Below are positions 1 through 7,150 of a stretch of 8,226 bases of DNA, one piece after another; within the stretch, counting starts at the first letter, position 1; each line of letters opens with the position of its first letter. A program made the translations under genes and the position numbers. The notes under the pieces are model-generated. The model saw only the letters and a list, made by a program, of their open reading frames with translations, was not told the DNA's origin and searched no databases. Source of the stretch: Methanothrix sp. (lineage in GTDB: Archaea > Halobacteriota > Methanosarcinia > Methanotrichales > Methanotrichaceae); contig JAQTXY010000063.1 in assembly GCA_028688535.1 (NCBI GenBank), positions 1-8,226 of the forward strand. The letters run 5' to 3'.

Positions 1-808
1 CAGGGGCCAGAGTTCCAATGAATGCCTGATCGTCGGTGGAAGAGAATGGCTTGAAGATGGAAAGCCTTGCGATCGCGTCTTTAACAGGATCCTCCCCAAT
101 ATTTTTATATGTTGCTTTGATTTCAGCCTTCTTAGCGCCTGCAGAAAGCACTCCGGTTGAATTGGTGATCACAAAGTCTGCCTGCTTCTTGATTTTGAGG
201 ATGAGGGGGACAGTCTGATTGGCCTTGTGGTAGATATATGACACCTGGTAATTCGCTAAGGTGGGTGCACTTCCGCTAGTAACGAGCTTGGAAGCCTGCA
301 CCCTGACATTATCCTGATAATCGTAGGATAGGTTCAAACTGAGGGGATAGGTTCCGGCTGGGGCATGCTCTCCGATCTTGACTGTATATTTCAAAGGCGA
401 CTGGGTCTTATCGCCCGACTTAAGGGATTGAATAACCTGATCCCCTGATTTGATCTCTATCTGAGGATTATCGGAGCGCAGGTACGCAACGATGCCAAGT
501 GCTGTCGGCTTTTTGTACTCTTCCTGCAACTCGGCGCTGGCCAATGCGAACTCCTTAGGATCGTCTGGAGTCAGATCCTCCTTGAAACCCAATATCCGTC
601 CATAGTTGGTCAGATCTACATAAAGAGAAACAGTATCTCCACGCTCAAACTCATCCGTTCCGGAGATGCTGGCAGAGATATCCGGACTGCCATACATGGT
701 GTAATAATTGTCTCCGCCCAGCTCAAATGGTATATAGGTATTTTGGGCCGAGACTGCCATTATCAGAGCCAACAGGTAAAAGCCAACCAGGGCCATATTA
801 ATTTTCAT
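1..808 (-). CDS. Secreted COG1361-type S-layer domain protein, C-terminus cut by window edge
   Basis: Only the first 269 codons are inside the window; the frame is open to the left edge. It starts with an ATG at 808-806. The N-terminus is a signal peptide: MK, then a hydrophobic run (about residues 5-18) ending in A-V-S-A-Q, so cleavage near residue 21 is likely. The mature part is beta-rich and looks like tandem immunoglobulin-like modules: one around residues 45-70 (GDTVSLYVDLTNYG), one around 140-165 (APAGTYPLSLNLSYDY) and one starting near 210 (KATYKNIGEDPVKDAIARLS). This is the layout of archaeal COG1361 surface proteins, where a C-terminal membrane anchor is common but would lie outside this window. 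Three N-glycosylation sequons (NLS, NQT, NST) fit an extracellular location. It sits 2 bp downstream of the RND transporter with an overlapping ribosome binding site, so the two are probably one operon. A role as external partner or adaptor of the transporter is inference; no enzymatic motif is visible. Confidence 0.8.
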   Translation of the reverse strand, partial: MKINMALVGFYLLALIMAVSAQNTYIPFELGGDNYYTMYGSPDISASISGTDEFERGDTVSLYVDLTNYGRILGFKEDLTPDDPKEFALASAELQEEYKKPTALGIVAYLRSDNPQIEIKSGDQVIQSLKSGDKTQSPLKYTVKIGEHAPAGTYPLSLNLSYDYQDNVRVQASKLVTSGSAPTLANYQVSYIYHKANQTVPLILKIKKQADFVITNSTGVLSAGAKKAEIKATYKNIGEDPVKDAIARLSIFKPFSSTDDQAFIGTLAP

Positions 809-810
809 AA

Positions 811-3177
811 TCATCCTCCTCTTGCCATCAGCTTGAGGGCTTTCTTGAGTTCATATTTCGCATTCTCAACCACCGCTCGCCGAATCTCCATGCGGTACAT
901 GAGCACTACGAAGACCGTGAAGGTTGTGAGCAATGCGAATACTATCGCTAGGACTGTAACCGTCCCAAAATTATTGGTAATAAGGAAGGGAGAAGATATC
1001 AGGGCAGCAAACCCAAATACGGTTGTAAGGCCGGAGGCAATTAGTGCCGATCCTATGCGCTTGGATGAAATCTTGAGCGCTTCCAGGGGCTGGCCAATTT
1101 TCGCCAGCTCCTCGTAGAAGCGCTCCATCATCAGTATTGCGTATTCCGATCCCACGCCCAGAATCAGTGCGCCCAAACATGCAGTAAGGGGGGTGTATTT
1201 CATGTCAGTCAGATACATCACTCCTCCCATCCAACCGATTACCACCAACATGGGCAATACTGGAAGAAGCGCCTTTATGATATCTCTGTAGATCAGCAGC
1301 AGCACGATAAATATCAGCACCAATCCAAGCAGAGTCATCTCCGTCCTGCCTTGTGTCAGAGCACCGATTACGGTAGTCATCACTACAGCATCGCCCGTCT
1401 CTCGCACGGAGACACCAGGTGGTGGCGGATGCCAGACAATATCTTTATCGATCTCTTTTATCAGTCGGTCGGTGCCCTCTGCACCTAGGTTGGTCAGAGC
1501 CTTGCCCACATTCAGCTTGATCAAGGCCGTGTCATGACCATCCAGTTGCCGAACTTGCATCGCAAAAGGTAGCTCTTCGATCAGCTTTCTGATCTCAGTA
1601 GTGTCCTCTGGTATCACTCCGCCATTGGACTGCTTGACTGTAGAGGCAATGCACTCGTAACCATATATTTGATCACGGGATTCCTTTAAATAACTGGAAA
1701 AATCGTCCATCCAGCGAAATGTATCGGGATTGGTAATGTCATCCGCCTGAACGATAAGGTCCAACGTATCCGTGCCTCCAAAGATATCGCTCATGTGTCT
1801 AAAGTCGATGAGCGGGGGCAAATCCTGGGGCACATAATTCTTGAAATCTGTATCTACCTGGACCAGAGTATCTGCATAGATGCCCGCCAGAGAGAGGAAT
1901 AGTGCAGCAGCAAGCACCAGATGCCATCTTTGAATACAGATGTCTGAGACCTTTTCAATGACGTCACCGATTGTTGTGTCTTTGGGAGCATTAACTGTAG
2001 CACCTTCTTTTTGCCCTGCACTTCCGGATGGATTTCTCCTCTCCACAACATAAAGGATAGTAACCCCCACGAAAAGGGCAGATAGATAGCAAAGGAAGAG
2101 CCCGACCAGGCATAGCAGCCCGAAATCTCTGGTCATAGGCACGGATGAGGTGAGGAGGGAGACAAAGCCCATGGCGGTTATGACAAGGGCGATCATGACC
2201 GGCTTGGAGACGTTGCCGACGGTCTCTACCACGGCCTGCCTTGGCGAGCCGCTTTTTAGGAATTCTTCATGGATCCTGTTATGAAATTGAATGGCATAGT
2301 CTATGCCGATGCCTATCAGCACCGGAAAGGCTGACATGGATACCATGGTAAAAGGTATTTGAAGAAATCCCATTGCTCCGAAGGTCCAGGTTACGCCCAG
2401 GAAGACAATAGGTATGGGAAGCAGAGACCACTTCACATGGTTGAACGAGATCAGCAGTGCTACTATCATGAGAAGGCCAGCCAGAGCAAGGATGGGACCA
2501 TTGCTCGTTGCCATCTCCTCGGTTATTGATTGCATGAGCGCCGGTTCGCCTGTTACGGTAACGATCACATCCGGCGGAAACTCAGCCATCGTCACCTGAC
2601 CGGATGTCTCGGCATAAATCTCTTTAAGTTGTGCTTCCTTTAGTGATACCGGCAGATCAATGGAGAGCATGGTGTGCTTTTTATCGGGCATCATGGCGTT
2701 TACTGCCGGAAGATTAGATGGATAAGCAAGAATTTCGTCGATCCTTTCCTGGGTGGGAATTGCTCTTATGCCGCTCTCGCTTTTCTCTGTATTTGCTACG
2801 ATATCGGCAATGCTCGTCACAGCCAGCACATCCGGAGCCATGCGCATCTTTTGCGAGAGTTTATCCATCGATCTCAAGATATCCGGTTTTGTGACGTCGT
2901 CCGCTTCAATGAGTACAGCTATGGACTCGGTAGCAAACTTTTCTACATAGAGATGGTCGAAAAGCTGGTAGAGAGGCGAATCTTTGCCTACCATGCTCTC
3001 TGTGGACATTCCTTGCATCTCAATTTGCTGGGCATAGTGCAGAGAGGCAACAGTTAAAAGCAATGCTGCTGCCATGATTATTATCGGATTGTCTGCAATC
3101 CACTGGCCGAGCCTTTCTGTGCCTTTCATTCCTGTATGCCTCAACTCTGTTCGGAAATTACCAAACGTCCGGAACAT
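811..3177 (-). CDS. RND superfamily exporter, MMPL/HAE3-type, 12 transmembrane segments
   Basis: The 788-residue frame has the duplicated RND architecture. TM1 (about 30-48) is followed by a large extracytoplasmic domain (49-225), TM2-TM6 (about 228-246, 251-271, 278-297, 324-344, 353-377), a hydrophilic linker, TM7 (417-435), a second large loop (436-612) and TM8-TM12 (613-630, 636-656, 662-684, 708-729, 736-760). TM4 carries GIGIDY (D293, Y294) and TM10 carries GVGSEY (E678, Y679), the positions of the proton-relay Asp-Tyr pairs in MmpL3-like pumps. The length fits archaeal and bacterial HAE3/MMPL proteins, which move hydrophobic or lipid-like substrates using the ion gradient; the substrate here is unknown. 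Coordinates give the whole open frame from ATG 3177. An ATG at 3129 (residue 17) may be the real start: it has GAGG 8 bases upstream, begins just before TM1, and lies downstream of the transcription start predicted from the TATA element. The gene is divergent from the GbsR-like regulator and coupled to the COG1361 gene. Confidence 0.9.
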   Translation of the reverse strand: MFRTFGNFRTELRHTGMKGTERLGQWIADNPIIIMAAALLLTVASLHYAQQIEMQGMSTESMVGKDSPLYQLFDHLYVEKFATESIAVLIEADDVTKPDILRSMDKLSQKMRMAPDVLAVTSIADIVANTEKSESGIRAIPTQERIDEILAYPSNLPAVNAMMPDKKHTMLSIDLPVSLKEAQLKEIYAETSGQVTMAEFPPDVIVTVTGEPALMQSITEEMATSNGPILALAGLLMIVALLISFNHVKWSLLPIPIVFLGVTWTFGAMGFLQIPFTMVSMSAFPVLIGIGIDYAIQFHNRIHEEFLKSGSPRQAVVETVGNVSKPVMIALVITAMGFVSLLTSSVPMTRDFGLLCLVGLFLCYLSALFVGVTILYVVERRNPSGSAGQKEGATVNAPKDTTIGDVIEKVSDICIQRWHLVLAAALFLSLAGIYADTLVQVDTDFKNYVPQDLPPLIDFRHMSDIFGGTDTLDLIVQADDITNPDTFRWMDDFSSYLKESRDQIYGYECIASTVKQSNGGVIPEDTTEIRKLIEELPFAMQVRQLDGHDTALIKLNVGKALTNLGAEGTDRLIKEIDKDIVWHPPPPGVSVRETGDAVVMTTVIGALTQGRTEMTLLGLVLIFIVLLLIYRDIIKALLPVLPMLVVIGWMGGVMYLTDMKYTPLTACLGALILGVGSEYAILMMERFYEELAKIGQPLEALKISSKRIGSALIASGLTTVFGFAALISSPFLITNNFGTVTVLAIVFALLTTFTVFVVLMYRMEIRRAVVENAKYELKKALKLMARGG
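815..820 (-). promoter_or_regulatory. Ribosome binding site of the COG1361 gene, inside the transporter's last codons
   Basis: On the minus strand the sequence reads AGGAGG, followed by ATGATT and the ATG at 808-806. It is a strong match to the archaeal Shine-Dalgarno sequence at a normal distance. It overlaps the final Gly-Gly codons of the transporter, whose TGA lies at 813-811, so ribosomes finishing the transporter arrive on the next start. This settles the start choice for the downstream gene and suggests translational coupling. Confidence 0.8.
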
Positions 3178-3180
3178 GCG

Positions 3181-3196
3181 AAAAGTACTTAAAAGT
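3181..3196. promoter_or_regulatory. Shared divergent promoter element between regulator and transporter
   Basis: The plus strand reads AAAAGTACTTAAAAGT. It contains CTTAAAA on the plus strand and CTTTTAAG on the minus strand, both acceptable archaeal TATA-type boxes. With the usual spacing of about 26 bases, plus-strand transcription would begin near 3217, at the regulator's ATG (3216), and minus-strand transcription near 3164, between the two candidate transporter starts (3177 and 3129). The same segment has two AAAAGT copies 10 bp apart and the palindrome AAGTACTT (3183-3190), so it may also bind a regulator. No promoter was measured; this is read from sequence and known archaeal spacing. 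Confidence 0.5.
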
Positions 3197-3215
3197 TGTG
3201 GTCTTCTAGCAATAG

Positions 3216-3734
3216 ATGGACCGAGAAGAGAAGGATATCTTAAAGATATATATGGTCGATGCCTTCGTCAAAGTAGCGAACAGCTACGGTTGTTGCGACG
3301 CGGTGGGAGTCTTGCGCGGCACATTGTTTCTGGCGGACAGACCAGTCTCCATGGATGAACTTGTTGAGGAAACCGGTTACAGCAAGTCCACAGTCAGCGC
3401 CAATATGAGCACGCTGGAAAGACGAGGGCTGGCAAAGAGAGTGATAATACCAGGCGACAAAAGATACCACTATATTCCGGTTACCGAACCTGAATCTCTT
3501 AAGAAAGAAATGATAATTAACATGAGAAATGAGATGCAGGCCATAATCGCCGCTATGAACAGGACAGAGGAGGATCTTAAAGCCTGCGGTTATGCGTCAG
3601 AAGCGGCATTGGAGAGAATTGATAAAGCAAGACGCTTCTACATGCAAACGGATCGGCTCTTGGACATGATATCCCGATACAACATGGAAGATTTGATCAA
3701 CCTGTTGCAGCAGGATCTTCAAGAGAAAAAATAG
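3216..3734 (+). CDS. GbsR/MarR-like winged-helix transcriptional regulator
   Basis: This 172-residue protein has an N-terminal helix (about 3-25), then a winged helix: G-V-L-R-G-T-L-F-L-A-D-R-P-V-S (31-45), a helix-turn-helix around 46-70 with recognition helix SKSTVSANMSTLERR, and a wing at 71-88 with G-D-K-R-Y-H-Y. The YG..DAVG.LRG.LFL pattern followed by S.DELVEETGYSKSTVS is that of the GbsR group of MarR-like regulators, known in Bacillus from choline-responsive control of osmoprotectant genes. The C-terminal helices (about 93-170) probably form the dimer interface. Adjacent Cys26-Cys27 sit in the loop between helix 1 and helix 2. ATG 3216 has no Shine-Dalgarno sequence but lies where the TATA element predicts the transcript start, so a leaderless mRNA is plausible; ATG 3252 (residue 13) is the alternative but would cut the first helix. 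It is divergent from the RND exporter, 38 bp away, and likely controls it and itself. The ligand is unknown. Confidence 0.85.
   Translation: MDREEKDILKIYMVDAFVKVANSYGCCDAVGVLRGTLFLADRPVSMDELVEETGYSKSTVSANMSTLERRGLAKRVIIPGDKRYHYIPVTEPESLKKEMIINMRNEMQAIIAAMNRTEEDLKACGYASEAALERIDKARRFYMQTDRLLDMISRYNMEDLINLLQQDLQEKK
3235..3249. repeat. Perfect inverted repeat, candidate operator
   Basis: The sequence is ATATCTT-A-AAGATAT, two perfect 7-bp arms around one central base. It lies in codons 7-12 of the regulator as annotated from ATG 3216, or just upstream of the alternative ATG at 3252. The size and dyad symmetry suit a dimeric MarR/GbsR-type protein, and binding here could block the regulator's own transcription. 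It is about 45 bp upstream of the transporter's TATA element. The half-site word is common in this window, so the operator role is unproven. Confidence 0.4.
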
Positions 3735-3766
3735 CCCTGGAACGGATGAGAACAGCCCATTGCATT

Positions 3767-3780
3767 AATAAATATAAACT
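3767..3780 (+). promoter_or_regulatory. TATA-type promoter element of the hybrid kinase gene (upstream candidate)
   Basis: AATAAATATAAACT in the 116-bp gap between the regulator and the kinase is a good archaeal TATA-type box. The usual spacing predicts a transcript start near 3800 and a leader of about 50 bases before the TTG start at 3851. It indicates the kinase can be transcribed independently of the regulator. Confidence 0.5.
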
Positions 3781-3790
3781 TTCTGACCGT

Positions 3791-3804
3791 CCAATATATT
3801 GATT
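3791..3804 (+). promoter_or_regulatory. Second TATA-type element upstream of the hybrid kinase gene
   Basis: CCAATATATTGATT is a second A/T-rich box 24 bp downstream of the first. It would predict a transcript start near 3822 and a leader of about 30 bases. Either box could be the functional one; the sequence alone does not decide. Confidence 0.35.
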
Positions 3805-3840
3805 AAGAATAACGATATCTTTGCGTTGGAAGCGCGGGCA

Positions 3841-3845
3841 GTGAT
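3841..3845 (+). promoter_or_regulatory. Shine-Dalgarno-like GTGAT that supports the TTG start of the kinase
   Basis: GTGAT matches the 3' part of the archaeal Shine-Dalgarno consensus (AGGAGGTGAT) and ends 5 bases before TTG 3851. The in-frame stop TAA at 3845-3847 prevents any earlier start. The first in-frame ATG (3902, residue 18) has no comparable site, so TTG is preferred. Confidence 0.45.
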
Positions 3846-3850
3846 AACCG

Positions 3851-6800
3851 TTGGGCGAAGAGAAGCTTACAGGCTGCGATCCTGAAATAAAGATCGAACA
3901 GATGGTGCGGAAAATTACAGAGATGCAGGAGAGTGGCAGCAATAATAGGCAAATGACTGCATCACTCTTAAGCCTAAAAGAGGACCTCGAAGATCTATTA
4001 TCTTGCTTTTCGCAGCGCTGCGTATCTCTTCAAAAGGATTGTGCTCCGGCCAATGGGAAGAACTCAGATAATGAGATTCAGAAGATGACAAGAGCGATAG
4101 AAGCACTTCCTTCAGATATTGTTCTTACAGATCTTAATGGAAATATTGAGTATGTAAACGCCAGCCTTCTGAAGAATTCCGGTTTTAGCGATGTATCAGA
4201 GTTAAAAGGACTATCTGTATTCGACTTTACGAATGCCGAAGGTAAAGCCAAGCTACAAGAAGAGATCATACCCGCCCTTCACGCCGTTGGACAATGGCAG
4301 GGCGAGCTTCTTCTAAAGAGGACGGATGGCCAATCCTACATGGCGGAGATGATATGCGCATTGCTCAAAGACGACTTTGGCAAGCCCACCTATCTATTGG
4401 CCAACTTTTTCAACATCACCGACAGGAAGCGCGCTGAAGAAGCACTGCTCCTAGACGATTCCCGGCTGGAGGCGCTACAAAGGCTAAACCAGATGGATGA
4501 GGCATCCATTCAAGAGATCACCGACTTCGCTCTGGAGGCCGGAGTCAAGCTTACCGGATCCAAGCTAGGCTACCTGGCTTTTGTTGATGATAAAGAAGAG
4601 ACGCTCTATATGCACTCCTGGTCCAAGAAGGCCATGCAGATGTGCGATATCGAACATAAACAGGTAATCTATAATCTGGCGGATACTGGGCTTTGGGGTG
4701 AGGCTGTTCGGCAGAGAAGAGCGGTGATAACCAATGATTACGCCGCCTGCCCTCAGAGAAGAGGTGTTCCGGTAGGTCACGTCGATATTGTGCGCCACAT
4801 GAATGTGCCTATCATGGATAAGGGCAAGATAATAATTGTGGCGGGTCTGGGCAACAAGGAGGTGGAGTACGACGACTCCGATGTGCGCCAGCTAACACTG
4901 CTCATGAGCGGCATGTGGAAGATCATCCAGCGACGAGAAACAGAGGAAGCGTTGCACCGGCGCGATCTATTGCTGCAAGGGGCGGCTAAAGCCACCAACT
5001 ATTTGCTCACTCCCGATCCCCAGGCCATAACAAGAGCATTAGGCATTCTGGGAGAAGCAGAAGATGTGGATCGGGTCCATATTCTGGAGAACCGGGAATT
5101 ACAGAGCGAAATAAGGCTGGAGAGCATTCCTTTGCAGTGGTTTAGGGATACAGGAAAGCCATTTTCGGGAGATTTATCCTGGGTGGAGCATTTTCCAGAC
5201 TGGAGGGATAAGCTCTCTCGATGCGATCCCATTCAGGGCATAACTGGGCAAATCTCACATCCTGGTGCAAAGATGCTGGAGGAGTTGGGGATTCGCTCTT
5301 TTCTGCTCCTGCCCGTCTTCATCGAGGATCGGTTTTTTGCAGTTATATGTTTTGAAGATTGTCATAATGAGCGGCGATGGATCGATAGCGATATATCTGT
5401 ACTTCAGGCAGCGGCAGGAAGTATTGGAGAAGCCATTTTGCGCAGAAGGACGGAAGAGGCTCTGAAAAAGACGCAAGAAGGGCTGGAAAAGAGTGTGTCT
5501 GAGAGAACTGCCTGGCTCCTCCGAGCTAATGAGGCACTGCAAGAGGAGATGGTCAAGCATAGAGAGACGGAAATGGAGCTTCGCTGTGCTCAGCAGGCAG
5601 CAGATGCAGCTTGCCGGGCGAAGAGCGAGTTTTTAGCCAATATGAGCCACGAGATACGCACTCCCATGAATGCTGTCATCGGCCTTGCCGGGCTATTGCT
5701 GGAAACAAAACTAACGGAAGAGCAACGTGACTATGTGGAGACCATCCACAGCAGTGGTGATGCTTTGCTTGCCATTATCAACGATATCCTGGATTTTTCA
5801 AAGATTGATGAAGGCAAGATGAAGCTGGAGCATTTGCCGTTCAATTTACGCGAGAGCATTGTGTCCTCGCTGAATATGGTGGCGACAAAGGCAGCGGAAA
5901 AAGGACTGAATCTGACCTATGCTATTGACGAGAGTATTGCTCCCTCCATTCTGGGGGACGCGGTTCGACTGCGCCAGATCCTGGCTAACCTTCTCAGCAA
6001 TGCAGTAAAATTTACGGAAAAAGGCAGCATCGGTATTCGTGTAGAACCGGGTGAAAATGAGGACGAAATTCACTTTTCGATTATCGATACGGGGATAGGC
6101 ATCAGCTCTGATGACATGAAAAAGCTCTTCCTCTCCTTCAGCCAGGTAGATGCTTCTACCTCCCGAAAATATGGCGGTACTGGTCTGGGTCTGGCCATAA
6201 GCAAGAGGTTGGTAGAGTTGATGGGCGGCAGGATCTGGGTAGAGAGCAAGTTGGGAATGGGCTCGACCTTCAACTTTTCTGTTTTCGCTCCTCCATTTTC
6301 AGGAGAGGCTGCCATGCATCATCTGGCCGGCAAGAGAATAATGGCTCTGCTCAGCAGCGTGAGCTGCTTGAAGATGCTGTCGGATTATGCCCGCTCATGG
6401 GGGATGCAGATATATCCTGTGGTTTCGTCCATTGAAGCGCGAGAGAAGTTAGAGAGCCGTTTTGATGCCGCAATTTTGGATCTTGATGTTCCGGGGGCAG
6501 AGGAGCTGGCCGAGGAGATAGAAGAGCGTCTTCCGGTCATCAACCTCGCGTCACCCGGTCAGCAGAGAGCTGGCAAGAAGACTCTGATTAAGCCATTTTC
6601 GCAAGCATGCATTCTCTTCGCCCTGCAGGAGACTCTAGCCCCCCAACGTCATAAGAAGATGAGACCGTGTAGCAGCGAAGCGATGAACCCTGATCTGGCC
6701 ATATTGCTGGCAGAAGATAACCTAGTCAACCAAAAGGTCGCACGTCTAATGCTAAAGAAATTGGGCTACAAAGCAGACCTGGTCTGCAATGGCCGAGAGG

Positions 6801-7081
6801 TCTTGCAGGCTATTTCAAAGAAGAGCTACGATGTGATCCTCATGGATGTGCAGATGCCGGAGATGGACGGCCTTGAGGCCACCCGTGCCATTTTGGATCT
6901 CAATTTGGAGAAAAGGCCAAAGATCCTGGCCATGACTGCTTATGCCTTGGAAGGAGATAAAGAGAGATGTCTGCTTGCTGGGATGGATGGCTACATATCC
7001 AAACCGGTGCAGATTGAGGAGCTGAAGAGTGCCCTCTCTTGCCAGAAAATTTCCTCACATGGGGTAGATAAGACCAACTGA
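3851..7081 (+). CDS. Soluble hybrid histidine kinase: PAS-GAF-GAF-HisKA-HATPase-pseudoREC-REC
   Basis: The 1076-residue protein has no signal peptide or membrane segment, so it senses in the cytoplasm. In order: a polar helical N-terminus (1-75); PAS (about 80-195, [14 protein letters not shown] and a C-terminal [10 protein letters not shown]); a first GAF (about 214-362) of the type frequent in methanogen kinases, with [18 protein letters not shown] and the tail [13 protein letters not shown]; a second GAF (about 370-532); a coiled coil (538-590); HisKA (591-656) with phosphoacceptor His600 in SHEIRTPMN; HATPase (703-814) with N713/N717, DTGIGI (746-751) and GGTGLGL (775-781); a degenerate receiver (828-935); and a canonical receiver (948-1064) with E955/D956, phosphoacceptor D999, T1029 and K1051. 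All catalytic motifs look intact, so autophosphorylation and His-to-Asp transfer are expected. No output domain or partner regulator is visible. It starts with TTG 3851 and has its own promoter-like elements. The signal is unknown; bound haem or redox sensing through a GAF domain is only a possibility. Confidence 0.9.
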   Translation: MGEEKLTGCDPEIKIEQMVRKITEMQESGSNNRQMTASLLSLKEDLEDLLSCFSQRCVSLQKDCAPANGKNSDNEIQKMTRAIEALPSDIVLTDLNGNIEYVNASLLKNSGFSDVSELKGLSVFDFTNAEGKAKLQEEIIPALHAVGQWQGELLLKRTDGQSYMAEMICALLKDDFGKPTYLLANFFNITDRKRAEEALLLDDSRLEALQRLNQMDEASIQEITDFALEAGVKLTGSKLGYLAFVDDKEETLYMHSWSKKAMQMCDIEHKQVIYNLADTGLWGEAVRQRRAVITNDYAACPQRRGVPVGHVDIVRHMNVPIMDKGKIIIVAGLGNKEVEYDDSDVRQLTLLMSGMWKIIQRRETEEALHRRDLLLQGAAKATNYLLTPDPQAITRALGILGEAEDVDRVHILENRELQSEIRLESIPLQWFRDTGKPFSGDLSWVEHFPDWRDKLSRCDPIQGITGQISHPGAKMLEELGIRSFLLLPVFIEDRFFAVICFEDCHNERRWIDSDISVLQAAAGSIGEAILRRRTEEALKKTQEGLEKSVSERTAWLLRANEALQEEMVKHRETEMELRCAQQAADAACRAKSEFLANMSHEIRTPMNAVIGLAGLLLETKLTEEQRDYVETIHSSGDALLAIINDILDFSKIDEGKMKLEHLPFNLRESIVSSLNMVATKAAEKGLNLTYAIDESIAPSILGDAVRLRQILANLLSNAVKFTEKGSIGIRVEPGENEDEIHFSIIDTGIGISSDDMKKLFLSFSQVDASTSRKYGGTGLGLAISKRLVELMGGRIWVESKLGMGSTFNFSVFAPPFSGEAAMHHLAGKRIMALLSSVSCLKMLSDYARSWGMQIYPVVSSIEAREKLESRFDAAILDLDVPGAEELAEEIEERLPVINLASPGQQRAGKKTLIKPFSQACILFALQETLAPQRHKKMRPCSSEAMNPDLAILLAEDNLVNQKVARLMLKKLGYKADLVCNGREVLQAISKKSYDVILMDVQMPEMDGLEATRAILDLNLEKRPKILAMTAYALEGDKERCLLAGMDGYISKPVQIEELKSALSCQKISSHGVDKTN

Positions 7082-7150
7082 GGCTGCTTTCCGAAAACTG
7101 CATGTGGTGCTACCGGCCGAGCAAGATGGCAGGTCCCTGGATCTTTTCAA

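Noticed and set aside
743..1117. Plus-strand 124-residue frame opposite the transporter
   Set aside because: It is antisense to the strongly supported transporter and surface-protein frames and has no recognisable domain.
3814..3821. GATATCTT in the kinase leader as a second binding site for the GbsR-like regulator
   Set aside because: It matches one arm of the 3235-3249 dyad, but the second arm is missing and the same word occurs several times inside coding regions.
3851..7081. Phytochrome-like photoreceptor
   Set aside because: The kinase has PAS and GAF domains, but no PHY domain or clear bilin-binding signature is visible; general PAS/GAF sensing is the safer call.
7130..7145. Hairpin CAGG-TC-CCTG followed by TTTT as terminator of the kinase gene
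   Set aside because: The stem is only 4 bp with a 2-base loop and the T-run is short; too weak to call.
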